From Novosphingobium sp. G106 (lineage in GTDB: Bacteria; Pseudomonadota; Alphaproteobacteria; Sphingomonadales; Sphingomonadaceae): a stretch of DNA of 64,000 nt. Positions 17,186 to 24,935 of this stretch are shown in pieces. Where the stretch lies: assembly GCF_019075875.1 (NCBI RefSeq), contig NZ_JAHOOZ010000001.1, forward strand, positions 4,712,001-4,776,000, given 5' to 3'. Numbering within the stretch: the first letter of the stretch is position 1; each line of letters starts with the position of its first letter. The position numbers were made by a program, and so were the translations under genes. The notes under the pieces are model-generated. The model made no database searches and was not told the origin of the DNA. It saw only the letters and a program-made list of their open reading frames with translations.

Positions 17186-18481
17186 CTACTCAGCAGCGCT
17201 ATAATCGCCGCCAGATTCCGCCTGCGTGATGAGCCGCGCACCGCGCTGATTGCGCGTGTAAATCCACAACCAGTTGAGCGCGACGCTGAGCCGGGACCGG
17301 ACGCCCACCAGAAAATAAATGTGGGCGATCCCCCATAGCCACCAAGCGATAGAGCCGCGCAGCTTGAGCCATCCGAAGTCGATCACCGCCTTTCGCTTGC
17401 CGATCTGGGCGAGGCTGCCTTCATGATGATATCGGAACGGCGGTTGCTCGCCTTTGCCCGAGAGCCGTCGCCGGATGGTTTTGGCGACGTAGGCCCCCTC
17501 CTGCTTCGCGGCAGGCGCGATGCCCGGCACCGGCGCACCACCAAGTGCCTGGACAGTGACCGTGTCTCCCACCGCGAAGATGTCGGGATGACCAGGGACG
17601 CTGAGGTCCGGCTCGACGATGATCCGGCCGTTCCGGTCGGCTGCCACGCCCAGCCATAGCGCTGCCGGCGAGGCCCGCACGCCGGCCGCCCAGATGACGG
17701 TGCGGGCTTCCACCCGCTTGTCGCCGAAGGTGACCGCCCCGCGCTCGATCAGCGTAACCATTGCGCCCAGTTTGACTTCCACACCCAGCTTCTCGAGCGC
17801 GCGCTTAGCATATTCGGAGAGACTGTCCGGATAGCCGTTGAGGACCTTTGGTCCGGCCTCGACGAGCAGGACATTCGCTTGTCGGGTATCGATCGTGCGG
17901 AAATCCCGCGGTAGCGTGTCATGCGCGAGATCCGCGATCGTGCCGGCCAGTTCGACCCCGGTGGGGCCTGCGCCGACGATCACAAAGGTGAGCAGTGCCG
18001 CTCTGCGCGCCGGATCGGTTTCGCGCTCGGCTTCCTCGAACGCCAGAAGGATACGGCTACGGACGGCAGTAGCGTCCTCGATCGTCTTGAGCCCCGGAGC
18101 AACAGCTTCCCATTCATCGTGGCCGAAATAGCCATGGCGGGCACCGGTTGCGAGGATCAGCGTCTCGTAGGAAACAATGCTTCCATCCGCGAGCCGCACC
18201 CCACGACCGACCGTATCCACGCCTGTCACGGTTTCGAGAATGGTGGTGACGTCCTTGCGGTCGTGGAGCATCGATCGGATCGGCCACGCGATCTCGGATG
18301 GCGCGAGTGACGCGGTCGCGACCTGATACAGGAGCGGCTGGAAGAGATGGTGATTGCGCTGGTCGATGAGGACGATGTCGACCTCTGCGCCCTTCAAACG
18401 CTTCACGGCCCACAGGCCGCCGAACCCGGCGCCCACGATAACCACGCGATGGCGTTTCGAAGGATGACTGATTACCGTCAT
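17186..18481 (-). CDS. ndh: type II NADH dehydrogenase (NDH-2)
   Basis: A 431-residue, single-subunit, non-proton-pumping NADH:quinone oxidoreductase on the inner face of the membrane. The FAD-binding motif VVIVGAGFGGLWAVKRL is at about residue 13, QVATASLAPSEIAWPIR (quinone/FAD region) near 53, the NADH motif VIVGAGPTGVELAG near 165, and FAVGDTV near 303. The C-terminal hydrophobic and aromatic segments (SIAWWLWGIAHIYFLVGV) anchor it to the membrane. Length and motifs are complete. It appears monocistronic. Confidence 0.95.
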   Translation of the reverse strand: MTVISHPSKRHRVVIVGAGFGGLWAVKRLKGAEVDIVLIDQRNHHLFQPLLYQVATASLAPSEIAWPIRSMLHDRKDVTTILETVTGVDTVGRGVRLADGSIVSYETLILATGARHGYFGHDEWEAVAPGLKTIEDATAVRSRILLAFEEAERETDPARRAALLTFVIVGAGPTGVELAGTIADLAHDTLPRDFRTIDTRQANVLLVEAGPKVLNGYPDSLSEYAKRALEKLGVEVKLGAMVTLIERGAVTFGDKRVEARTVIWAAGVRASPAALWLGVAADRNGRIIVEPDLSVPGHPDIFAVGDTVTVQALGGAPVPGIAPAAKQEGAYVAKTIRRRLSGKGEQPPFRYHHEGSLAQIGKRKAVIDFGWLKLRGSIAWWLWGIAHIYFLVGVRSRLSVALNWLWIYTRNQRGARLITQAESGGDYSAAE

Positions 18482-18554
18482 TCGTAATTACGCTCGACCA
18501 CCCTTTCGAGACAAGTGCTCTGCTCAATTTCTCAATGCCGCCCCGGCTTGAGGG

Positions 18555-18821
18555 CTAGTCCTGGGCAGGGTCACCTTCATAGTCGCCAAGTGCTGCTTCG
18601 ACCATCACGCGCCAAAGGTTCGGATCGCCGGCATTGGCCATGACGATATCAGGCTCGCGGAGCGTCTTCAGGACGGCCACAGCCTGCCCAATATACAAAT
18701 GCCATTCTGCATCCACCTCATCGCCAGCGGAAGGCTCATATCCTTCGGCATTCACGCTCAGCCGCTCCGCGGCAAGAACGCGTGCTATCCTTTCCACGGC
18801 ACTCAGCTCAGAGATCGGCAT
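18555..18821 (-). CDS. small acidic protein of unknown function
   Basis: An 88-residue protein from ATG 18821, preceded by GAGGAGGA. The sequence MPISELSAVERIARVLAAER, then DEVDAEWHLYIGQAVAVLKT and NLWRVMVEAALGDYEGDP is helical and acidic. Similar small proteins are frequent in sphingomonads, without known function. It diverges from 19080-19319, and a symmetric EcfG-type promoter (18990-19017) could serve both. Confidence 0.65.
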   Translation of the reverse strand: MPISELSAVERIARVLAAERLSVNAEGYEPSAGDEVDAEWHLYIGQAVAVLKTLREPDIVMANAGDPNLWRVMVEAALGDYEGDPAQD

Positions 18822-18989
18822 TCCATCCTCCTCGGGTCTTGAACGCTGCCGCTTCAGGCTGGTTGCACTTAGGGCGATCATGTTGGTCCGCTCGTCAGAT
18901 TAGCTCAATCTACCGCGTGGCCGCCTCGCAGTGACCGCAGGCTCGCCCCGAGGTAGACGAAGCCCGGTGGCTCAATCTCGATGCGGCGC

Positions 18990-19017
18990 GGAACCATATG
19001 CTGGCGAGCCAGGTTCC
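18990..19017. promoter_or_regulatory. symmetric, possibly bidirectional EcfG-type promoter
   Basis: CGGAACC and GGTTCCG form an inverted repeat. On the plus strand GGAAC-N17-GGTT reads toward 19080, and on the minus strand the same bases give GGAAC-N17-GGTT toward 18821. The spacing is one base longer than in most other matches. Confidence 0.5.
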
Positions 19018-19079
19018 GTTGCTTGATCGGCTGGTGGCGGCACTCTCAATTACAGCGGCCCAGCAGCAAGGAGAAGCCA

Positions 19080-19319
19080 ATGACGAAACTCACCGCTGAA
19101 GGTCGCAACGCGCTCGACAAGAGTTCCTTCGCCTTTCCCGAGCAGAAGAAAGAGCCGCTGGAAAACGCCAGCCACGTGCGAAATGCTGTCGCCCGATTCA
19201 ACCAGGTTAAGGACGTGTCCGACGGCGAACGTGATGCAGCCTGGAAACGGATCAAAACCGCCGCGAAAAAGCATGGCGTCGATATTAAGGAAAAAAGTTG
19301 GCGCGAGATCGGAAAATAG
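19080..19319 (+). CDS. small DUF6582-like protein
   Basis: A 79-residue protein from ATG 19080 with an excellent ribosome site (AAGGAGAAG). It reads MTKLTAEGRNALDKSSFAFP, then NASHVRNAVARFNQVKDVSD and IKTAAKKHGVDIKEKSWREI. The pattern 'alanine/leucine start, F-A-x-P, SHxRNAxAR' is that of small proteins grouped as DUF6582, often induced under stress or carried by phages. Function is unknown. The symmetric EcfG-type box lies 65 bp upstream. Confidence 0.75.
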   Translation: MTKLTAEGRNALDKSSFAFPEQKKEPLENASHVRNAVARFNQVKDVSDGERDAAWKRIKTAAKKHGVDIKEKSWREIGK

Positions 19320-19634
19320 GACGCGCTGCCGCCCGTTCCTGATTGGTCTGCGGCAAATTGGCAGCTACCTCGCGACGAGTTCGCGTTTTCGCGAGCGGGC
19401 GATCGGAGACCACGGAATACGCTGGCAGTTTCATAGGGAAAACCAGAACGGAAATGCTGGCGGCCGACAGCACTCAGACTGTTGCAAGACCAGCCAATGG
19501 AAGTCGCTATCATACTGGCTGGGAGCAGAGGCCGATCGAATCCGAGGTGACCGGCCTTGTCGCAGGAGCCCACGCCGCCATCGCAGCGGTTCGATCGTGG
19601 ACGGCCTTGGCGTGAGGACGGGGGGCTAGGGTTG
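19320..19634. other. intergenic
   Basis: No gene or clear signal seen in this 315-bp stretch. The inositol-phosphatase frame is open upstream to 19557 but has no plausible start codon context there. Confidence 0.4.
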
Positions 19635-20432
19635 ATGCTTTCGCTGACCAGTTCTGTCTTCACCATTATGCGGCAGTCCGCAGAAGTCGCCATATTGCCG
19701 CGGTATCGGTCGCTCGAAGCTCATGAGGTGAGCGCCAAGGCCGGCGGCGACACAGTAACGATAGCCGACCATGCAAGTGAAGCTATCCTCACCGAGGGGC
19801 TGGCTCGGCTGCTTCCGGAGGCAGTTATCGTCGCTGAGGAAGCAGTATATTTCGACCCATCGCTGGCCCGGGAATTAGGTAACTCTCTTTGCTGGGTCAT
19901 CGATCCGCTTGACGGCACCAACAACTTCGCTGCTGGCAATCCTCCCTTCGGCATTATCGTTGCTCTGGCCGAAGCGGGAGAGACTATTGCGGGCTGGATC
20001 TTTGATCCGCTCACAGGCCGATGCTGCCATGCTGAACGTGGCAAGGGCGCATTCGTCGATGGCGCAAAGCTCATTTCGCGCGGCTCTGGAGAGGCCAAGC
20101 CAATCGTCGCCATCTCGATGGCACGTGTCGACCCGAGGCATACTGGCAGGATGCGCGATCTGCTCGAGCCGCGCTCCTCGATTGTAAATATTCCGCGCTG
20201 CGCTGCTGAGCAGTACCCGAGGATCGCAATGGGGCAGAATGACCTAGCGTTCTTCAACCGCACTTTCGCCTGGGATCATGCTGCTGGAGTCCTTTTCCTC
20301 AACGAGGCGGGAGGCAAGGCAGCGCGCTACGACGGGTCTCCCTATCGCCTCGATGACGAGAAAGTGGGGCTCCTCGTAGCAGCGACACCCGCCTTGTGGG
20401 ATTGGCTCACAGAATTGCTGAAAGACACCTGA
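19635..20432 (+). CDS. inositol monophosphatase family protein
   Basis: About 265 residues from ATG 19635, the family's usual length. This is a Mg2+-dependent sugar/inositol phosphatase. The metal-binding Glu pair is in VIVAEEAV, motif A is WVIDPLDGTNNFAAG and motif B is WDHAAGVLFLNEAGG. Relatives act on inositol phosphate, histidinol phosphate or 3'-phosphoadenosine 5'-phosphate; the substrate cannot be chosen from sequence alone. An in-frame upstream start at 19557 would add 26 residues unlike the family. Confidence 0.9.
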   Translation: MLSLTSSVFTIMRQSAEVAILPRYRSLEAHEVSAKAGGDTVTIADHASEAILTEGLARLLPEAVIVAEEAVYFDPSLARELGNSLCWVIDPLDGTNNFAAGNPPFGIIVALAEAGETIAGWIFDPLTGRCCHAERGKGAFVDGAKLISRGSGEAKPIVAISMARVDPRHTGRMRDLLEPRSSIVNIPRCAAEQYPRIAMGQNDLAFFNRTFAWDHAAGVLFLNEAGGKAARYDGSPYRLDDEKVGLLVAATPALWDWLTELLKDT

Positions 20433-20536
20433 TACACCGGTTTGCTGTCACAGCTGTTTGAATGACCGCTTTTGCAGAGGCTCAATGATGACCTGAATGG
20501 CGGCAATGTCGGTGGCCGCCGCCTCCCATTCGCCCC

Positions 20537-21094
20537 TCACCAGCGGCCACCGCTATCAGGTGAGAGCGGGCGCTCGTAGGACGGGTCGGTGCGATCGCGG
20601 TTGCCCCTGAGGTAGCCGGACCCGGGCAGAAAGGCCCCGGTTGGCAGCGTTGCCTTGCCTTCAAGGGCGATTTCTACTGTTGAGCGACGGAGCATTATCC
20701 GCCATTCGCCATCGCGCTTCTCAAGGCGGTCGATATAGAGGCCAGCCAGAACTCGGCCCGTCTCTCCGCCTTTATCCAGGAACATACCCAGGCTGTAGCT
20801 CTCGGCGTGAGCGACATCACCGTCGATCTCACACATGTGCATCGTCACATTGTGCAGGTTCGCGTCGAAGAGCTTGCCGTGGGCCGCGTTGGCGTGTGCG
20901 CCATAGCCGGCACCCGGCACGCGGTTCTGGCCGACTTCGTGAAGGCCGTCATCATGGTAGCTGCCCGCGGTCAACGCCGCATCGAAACGGTCGTTGCCAC
21001 GCGAGTTGCGCTTGATGCAGTCGAAGATGGCTTGGCGATCCGTCATCTCCTGCATATTGGCTTCGAGCGCGGCGAGACGTTCCTCAATGGTCAT
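20537..21094 (-). CDS. NTF2/SnoaL-like protein
   Basis: A 185-residue protein from ATG 21094 (AAGGAATGCAT upstream). The alpha+beta barrel pattern of SnoaL-like enzymes is visible: MTIEERLAALEANMQEMTDR, DRQAIFDCIKRNSRGND with the helix-strand entry, HNVTMHMCEIDGDVAHAESY and GLYIDRLEKRDGEWRIMLRR. Such proteins can be isomerases, dehydratases or hydroxylating partners in catabolic routes. It is the last gene of the TetR-controlled operon, 26 bp after the SMP-30 gene. The exact reaction is unknown. Confidence 0.8.
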   Translation of the reverse strand: MTIEERLAALEANMQEMTDRQAIFDCIKRNSRGNDRFDAALTAGSYHDDGLHEVGQNRVPGAGYGAHANAAHGKLFDANLHNVTMHMCEIDGDVAHAESYSLGMFLDKGGETGRVLAGLYIDRLEKRDGEWRIMLRRSTVEIALEGKATLPTGAFLPGSGYLRGNRDRTDPSYERPLSPDSGGRW

Positions 21095-21120
21095 ATGCAT
21101 TCCTTCTCGATGGTGCTGGG

Positions 21121-21990
21121 TCAACCTGCGTAACGGTGTTCAGGGCGACCTTTGGCGCCGAGCCCGTCGACCACGAAAAGCGCGCCTGCCCCTTCCTCGG
21201 TGGGCTCACCCTGCGTGCCGTGCGCGATCGTGGTGACGAAGAGGCGATCGAGGTCGGGGCCGCCGAAGGCGACGCTCGAGACGAGCTTGACCGGCATGTC
21301 GATCGCACGCGCGAGCGAACCGTCCGGGCGGAAGCCTCCAATCTTGCCGCCCTGGTACACAGCAACCCAATAGAGCCCATCGGCGTCCACGGTCGCGCCA
21401 TCGGGCAGGCCGCCCAATGCGCGCGTGTTCACGAAAGGGCGCCGGTTCGATACCGTGCCGGTTTCGATGTCGTAGTCGTAGGCGAAGGTCGTATCGATCC
21501 AGCTATCCGAGAAATAGAAGGTCTTCTCGTCGGGCGACCAGCACGGGCTGTTCGAGAAGTGGATGCCGGAATCGAGCCGCGTCACGGTTCGGTCGGGGTC
21601 GAGCCGGAATAGGCCGCCATCGGACGCGGGCGCCGCGAAATTAGCTGTGCTACCACCAATCAGGAAGCGGCCGCGGCTGTCGACTTTGCCGTCGTTGTAG
21701 AGGTAGGGCGGCGGATCGGACAGCGGATCGATCATCTCGAGCGCACCGCTGTCGAGATCGAGGAAATGGATGCCGCTGCGCAGCGTCACCACGGCGCCTC
21801 CTCCGCGCCGCAGAACCAAGGTGGTGATCACGGTCGGCATGTCGAGCGTACGCGTGGCGCCGGTCTCAGGATTGTAGGAGTGGACCTTCCAGCCCGCGTT
21901 GTCGATGTAGTGGAGTTCGCCGCGCATGGGGTCCCACATCGGGTTCTCGCCGCCCTTGCACTCGGGCGCAGCCAGTCTCGTTATCTTCAT
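21121..21990 (-). CDS. SMP-30/gluconolactonase/LRE family lactonase-like protein
   Basis: A 289-residue, six-bladed beta-propeller protein. The metal-binding Glu is in CKGGENPMWDP (about residue 13), with later propeller motifs NDGKVDSRGRFLIGG, FSNSPCWSPDEKTFYFSDS and LPDGATVDADGLYWVAVYQG; these Asn/Asp positions match the calcium/zinc site of lactonases. It probably hydrolyses a lactone produced in the pathway of this operon. ATG 21990 is preferred to an upstream TTG. Confidence 0.88.
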   Translation of the reverse strand: MKITRLAAPECKGGENPMWDPMRGELHYIDNAGWKVHSYNPETGATRTLDMPTVITTLVLRRGGGAVVTLRSGIHFLDLDSGALEMIDPLSDPPPYLYNDGKVDSRGRFLIGGSTANFAAPASDGGLFRLDPDRTVTRLDSGIHFSNSPCWSPDEKTFYFSDSWIDTTFAYDYDIETGTVSNRRPFVNTRALGGLPDGATVDADGLYWVAVYQGGKIGGFRPDGSLARAIDMPVKLVSSVAFGGPDLDRLFVTTIAHGTQGEPTEEGAGALFVVDGLGAKGRPEHRYAG

Positions 21991-22017
21991 CTCTTCGTCC
22001 AATACCCTGGTCGCGGC

Positions 22018-22335
22018 TCAGACGGGCCGAACGCTTTTCACCGAATGGAAATGAACGGTGGTCTTGGCGGCTGAGACGAACGGCAAAACGAGCTCGCGGA
22101 ACTTGGCATGCGCCGGCTCGGGACGAGATTCCAAATGCGCCTCAATGGACTGCCATTCGGCGAGGAACATGACGTTGTCAGCATCTTCCTCGCCGCGTAG
22201 CGCGGTGAAGGAGATGATACCGGTGAAAGTCTGCGTCAGTGGGATCGCCTGTTCCACGAGCACGTCGAGGAACTCGTCCATTTTGCCGCGCTTGATGGTG
22301 ATTTCGGCGCGTTCGAGGACCATGGTTTTGCTCAC
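22018..22335 (-). CDS. antibiotic biosynthesis monooxygenase (ABM)-domain protein
   Basis: A 105-residue, single-domain ferredoxin-like fold: MVLERAEITIKRGKMDEFLD, then GIISFTALRGEEDADNVMFL, AEWQSIEAHLES and FRELVLPFVSA. The family includes cofactor-free monooxygenases and small detoxifying enzymes. The start overlaps the stop of the 2OG dioxygenase gene by 4 bp (ATGA), so the two are co-translated. The substrate is unknown. Confidence 0.85.
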   Translation of the reverse strand: MSKTMVLERAEITIKRGKMDEFLDVLVEQAIPLTQTFTGIISFTALRGEEDADNVMFLAEWQSIEAHLESRPEPAHAKFRELVLPFVSAAKTTVHFHSVKSVRPV

Positions 22336-23201
22336 TGTTTCACGCTGGCGAATGCGCCGGCCTCCGCGGTGATTGCCTCGCGGCCTTTCAGGGTCGTGCG
22401 ATGCATCACACGGCCAGCAGCGTCATCGTAGGGAAAGGAACGATGCAGCAACCCGGGATTATTGAAGATCACGAGGTCGCCGTCATGCCACTTATGCCGG
22501 TAGGTAAAGCGATCTTGGGTGCACCATTCCAGTAGCTCATCGAGCAGCGCTCGACTGTCATCCTGGGCCATGCCGGCGATGTCGTTCGCGGTTGACCCGA
22601 TCAGCAGTGCCGCCTTGCCGCCCTCCTGGGCCCAGACGAGGGGATGCTCGAGCCGGGGAAAGATCGCGTCCCAGCGCGCGAAATCCTCGGCTGTCGGGTG
22701 CTCGTAGAGCCAGCGCAGCGACGACGAAAGGCAGTGGCCGACCTTCAGACCGGCGAGCCGCCGCTTTCTCTCCTCTGGCAGCGCGGCATAGGCGGCGTGC
22801 AGGTTGGCGAAGCCCGTGTCCCCGCCCTGCTTGGGCGCGCTCTCGCACTTGAGAAGCGTCGCTTTGACCGGGTCCGTGTAGGACATGCCATCCATATGCC
22901 AGAAGTCGTTGCCGAGGATGAACTCGCGCTGGGTCTTGTCGTCCTTGTCGAGCGCGATGCGGAATATGCCCTTGTTGCTCGCTGCGGAGCCGTCGTCGGT
23001 CACCTTGTTCTCGTGCATCTCGCCCAGCGCAGCCGTTAGCGCGAGGAAGATATCGTCGCTCATATTCACCCGGGGAAAGACCAGCACGTTGTAGTGGTTA
23101 AGCGCGCCGAGCAGCAGCTGGGCGGCCCCATCGGCCAGCACCGCCTCAGGCGCGACCTCTACGGTCGCACCGATCTCCGCCGTAATGGGCTTGATGATCA
23201 T
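22332..23201 (-). CDS. TauD/TfdA-family Fe(II)/2-oxoglutarate dioxygenase
   Basis: A 289-residue, non-heme iron dioxygenase. The facial triad is visible: H102 and D104 in FWHMDGMSY and H267 in VMHRTTLKG, with the Arg region for 2-oxoglutarate close to the end. The family oxidises taurine, phenoxyacetates, alkyl sulfates and similar acids, so this probably performs the first oxidative step of a small catabolic pathway with the downstream ABM, SMP-30 and NTF2-like proteins. It is divergent from a TetR gene with an operator between them. Confidence 0.92.
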   Translation of the reverse strand: MIIKPITAEIGATVEVAPEAVLADGAAQLLLGALNHYNVLVFPRVNMSDDIFLALTAALGEMHENKVTDDGSAASNKGIFRIALDKDDKTQREFILGNDFWHMDGMSYTDPVKATLLKCESAPKQGGDTGFANLHAAYAALPEERKRRLAGLKVGHCLSSSLRWLYEHPTAEDFARWDAIFPRLEHPLVWAQEGGKAALLIGSTANDIAGMAQDDSRALLDELLEWCTQDRFTYRHKWHDGDLVIFNNPGLLHRSFPYDDAAGRVMHRTTLKGREAITAEAGAFASVKQ

Positions 23202-23228
23202 CTTCTTGCCTTCCCGCCGATTGCGAAT

Positions 23229-23250
23229 CTACTAAACACATGTTTAGTAG
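23229..23250. promoter_or_regulatory. TetR-family operator
   Basis: A perfect 10-bp inverted repeat, CTACTAAACA and TGTTTAGTAG, with a 2-bp spacer. It lies between the divergent dioxygenase (start 23201) and TetR (start 23328) genes, the classical place for a TetR operator controlling both. Confidence 0.85.
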
Positions 23251-23327
23251 TGCGCGCCATTGTCGTCAACGGCGGTGTCCGGCATGGCGGTCCATGGCGC
23301 CGCATTACGCGCGGGAGGAAGGGGCAA

Positions 23328-23909
23328 GTGAACAAGCCGAAGCGGATCCGGCGCGATCCAGAGACGACGCGAACGCTCATCCTCGACACGACCGAGCGAT
23401 TGATGATCGACGAAGGCTATGCCGCCGTGACCTCGCGCCGCGTCGCGCAGGAACTCGGCATCAACGGAGCAACGGTCCACTATTACTATCCAATAACCGA
23501 CGACCTCTTCATCGCACTTCACCAGCGGATGACCGAGCGGCAGCTGGCGGAATTCGAGCAGGTCTTGGCAACGGAGGATCCACTTGCGGCGCTCTGGACC
23601 TTTCAGTCGGGATGGGCCCAGTCAGCTCTCGGAGTTGAGTTCCTCGCGCTGGCAAACCATCGCAAGAGCATCCGTGACGTGCTCGCCAAGACGACCGACG
23701 AAGCGCGCGACGCCCAGACCCAATCACTCGCCCGCATCTCAAGCCAATCAGCGTTCGGTCCTGAAATCCTCCCGCCGATCGCGTTGACCACCATCCTCGT
23801 GGCGATCGCCAGGACGCTGGCGAACGAGGAACGGGTAGGGATAACGCGTGGGCACGAAGAAGTACGCAGGTTCGTCAAATGGGGCTTGGCGAACCTGCAG
23901 CGACCTTAA
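23328..23909 (+). CDS. TetR/AcrR-family repressor
   Basis: A 193-residue repressor from GTG 23328 (GGGAGGAAGGGG upstream). The N-terminal HTH, RTLILDTTERLMIDEGYAAV then SRRVAQELGINGATVHYYYP, is typical of TetR proteins; the C-terminal ligand domain is helical and variable. A longer open frame to 23094 crosses the operator and is not coding. It is divergent from the dioxygenase operon; the perfect palindrome at 23229-23250 is its probable binding site. The inducer is probably the operon's substrate. Confidence 0.93.
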   Translation: MNKPKRIRRDPETTRTLILDTTERLMIDEGYAAVTSRRVAQELGINGATVHYYYPITDDLFIALHQRMTERQLAEFEQVLATEDPLAALWTFQSGWAQSALGVEFLALANHRKSIRDVLAKTTDEARDAQTQSLARISSQSAFGPEILPPIALTTILVAIARTLANEERVGITRGHEEVRRFVKWGLANLQRP

Positions 23910-24445
23910 CTAACGGAAGGTTTTAGGGAACTGCTCTGACCCGCTGAATGTCGCCTATGTCGGCGATTCCAGCGGGATACCTGTCCATGTTGGAACTTGT
24001 TGATCCTGACTTAGGCGTAAACGTCTCCATTCAACCGCCGCGAAGACCGGTCCTGGATCATTGGGATCAGCGGCAGGAAGCGCAGCGGCTGTCTCGCGCG
24101 CGAAGCGTCTGCGAAGTGCTGGATCCGACAGGCAGGCTTTATCCCCCAATTCAGGATCCGCTCACGAGCGTTCAGCAGCGTGCCTGCAGAGGGCACGTGG
24201 TTCCGCTTCTGATGCTGGTTTACTCGAGCTCCAGGTGCATGGCCAAAATCTGGGTGGCGGAAAACGAAATTTCGCGACCTTATCCCTCCTTACGGCCACC
24301 TGGCGGCGTAACTGCGCGCTGCGGGCGACGCCTCGTAACTCCTAACTGATTTGGCCCAGCTTACCGGTGCCGCCTCGGTAGCGGTTGCGTTCGGTAGATT
24401 TCAGAGTTTCCAACCGTTGGCGGATGTTTGCGAACGGAGGAATGG
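23910..24445. other. intergenic
   Basis: No convincing gene in about 530 bp. A minus-strand frame at 23955-24149 (LRRRFARETAAALPAADPND) and an overlapping plus-strand one have no ribosome site or known relatives; either could be remains of a gene. Confidence 0.4.
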
Positions 24446-24518
24446 TGCCGCTTAGGTGACTCGAACACCTGACCCCATCATTACGAATGATGTGCTCTAC
24501 CGGCTGAGCTAAAGCGGC
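24446..24518 (-). tRNA. tRNA-Thr (anticodon CGT)
   Basis: The minus strand folds into a full cloverleaf. The acceptor GCCGCTT pairs with AAGCGGC, the anticodon arm is CATCA-TTCGTAA-TGATG with anticodon CGT, and the T arm is AGGTG-TTCGAGT-CACCT. The 3' CCA follows as ACC on the chromosome, only partly encoded. Confidence 0.93.
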
Positions 24519-24752
24519 ATTTCCCGGACGAAGCCCTTAGGCAGGGGGGCGCCTTTACCGATGAGCAGCCGTGGGCGCAAGGCCCTGTTTCATCTGGTGT
24601 CATGACAGGCGCTCGTAGAACGACCACATCAATCGCACAGCTAGGCTGGCGAGGAGGTCGTCCACCACATCACGTCAGTCCGCCCTTGGGCTTGCCGTGA
24701 AAGCCTCATGAGGAGGCAGCAAGCCTTTTGTTACGTCGATCCACTAACTTGG

Positions 24753-24835
24753 AATGCGCCTCCGGTGACCTAATGAGCCTTCCGGAGGCGCATTCTGTGC
24801 CAGTCGCCGAGGTGCTGAATCTCGACCGGTCTGCT
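24753..24835. repeat. dispersed repeat, copy A (hairpin plus conserved 31-mer)
   Basis: A perfect 14-bp inverted repeat (GAATGCGCCTCCGG / CCGGAGGCGCATTC, arms 24752-24765 and 24782-24795) is followed by a 31-nt block (24799-24829) beginning GCCAGTCGCCGAGGTGCTGA. The same arrangement recurs at 29001-29080, where 30 of the 31 bases match and the hairpin is degenerate. Identity of the element is unknown. Confidence 0.65.
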
Positions 24836-24935
24836 TTGCCAATAGCAGGTTTGTCCCCGGTTTGAGACATTGGGAAGTTGCAACAATATCGGCCACAAAA
24901 ACGGTAGAAGGCGCCCTACAACGCAGCTTAGCGAA

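Noticed and set aside
23948..24349. Plus-strand frame of 133 codons after the TetR gene
   Set aside because: Competing frames on the other strand look equally good, and neither has a ribosome site or known relatives.
24446..24518. tRNA-Thr as the second attachment site of the tRNA-Leu integrase
   Set aside because: Shared bases (GACTCGAAC) belong to the universal T arm of tRNAs and do not match the tRNA-Leu 3' end specifically.
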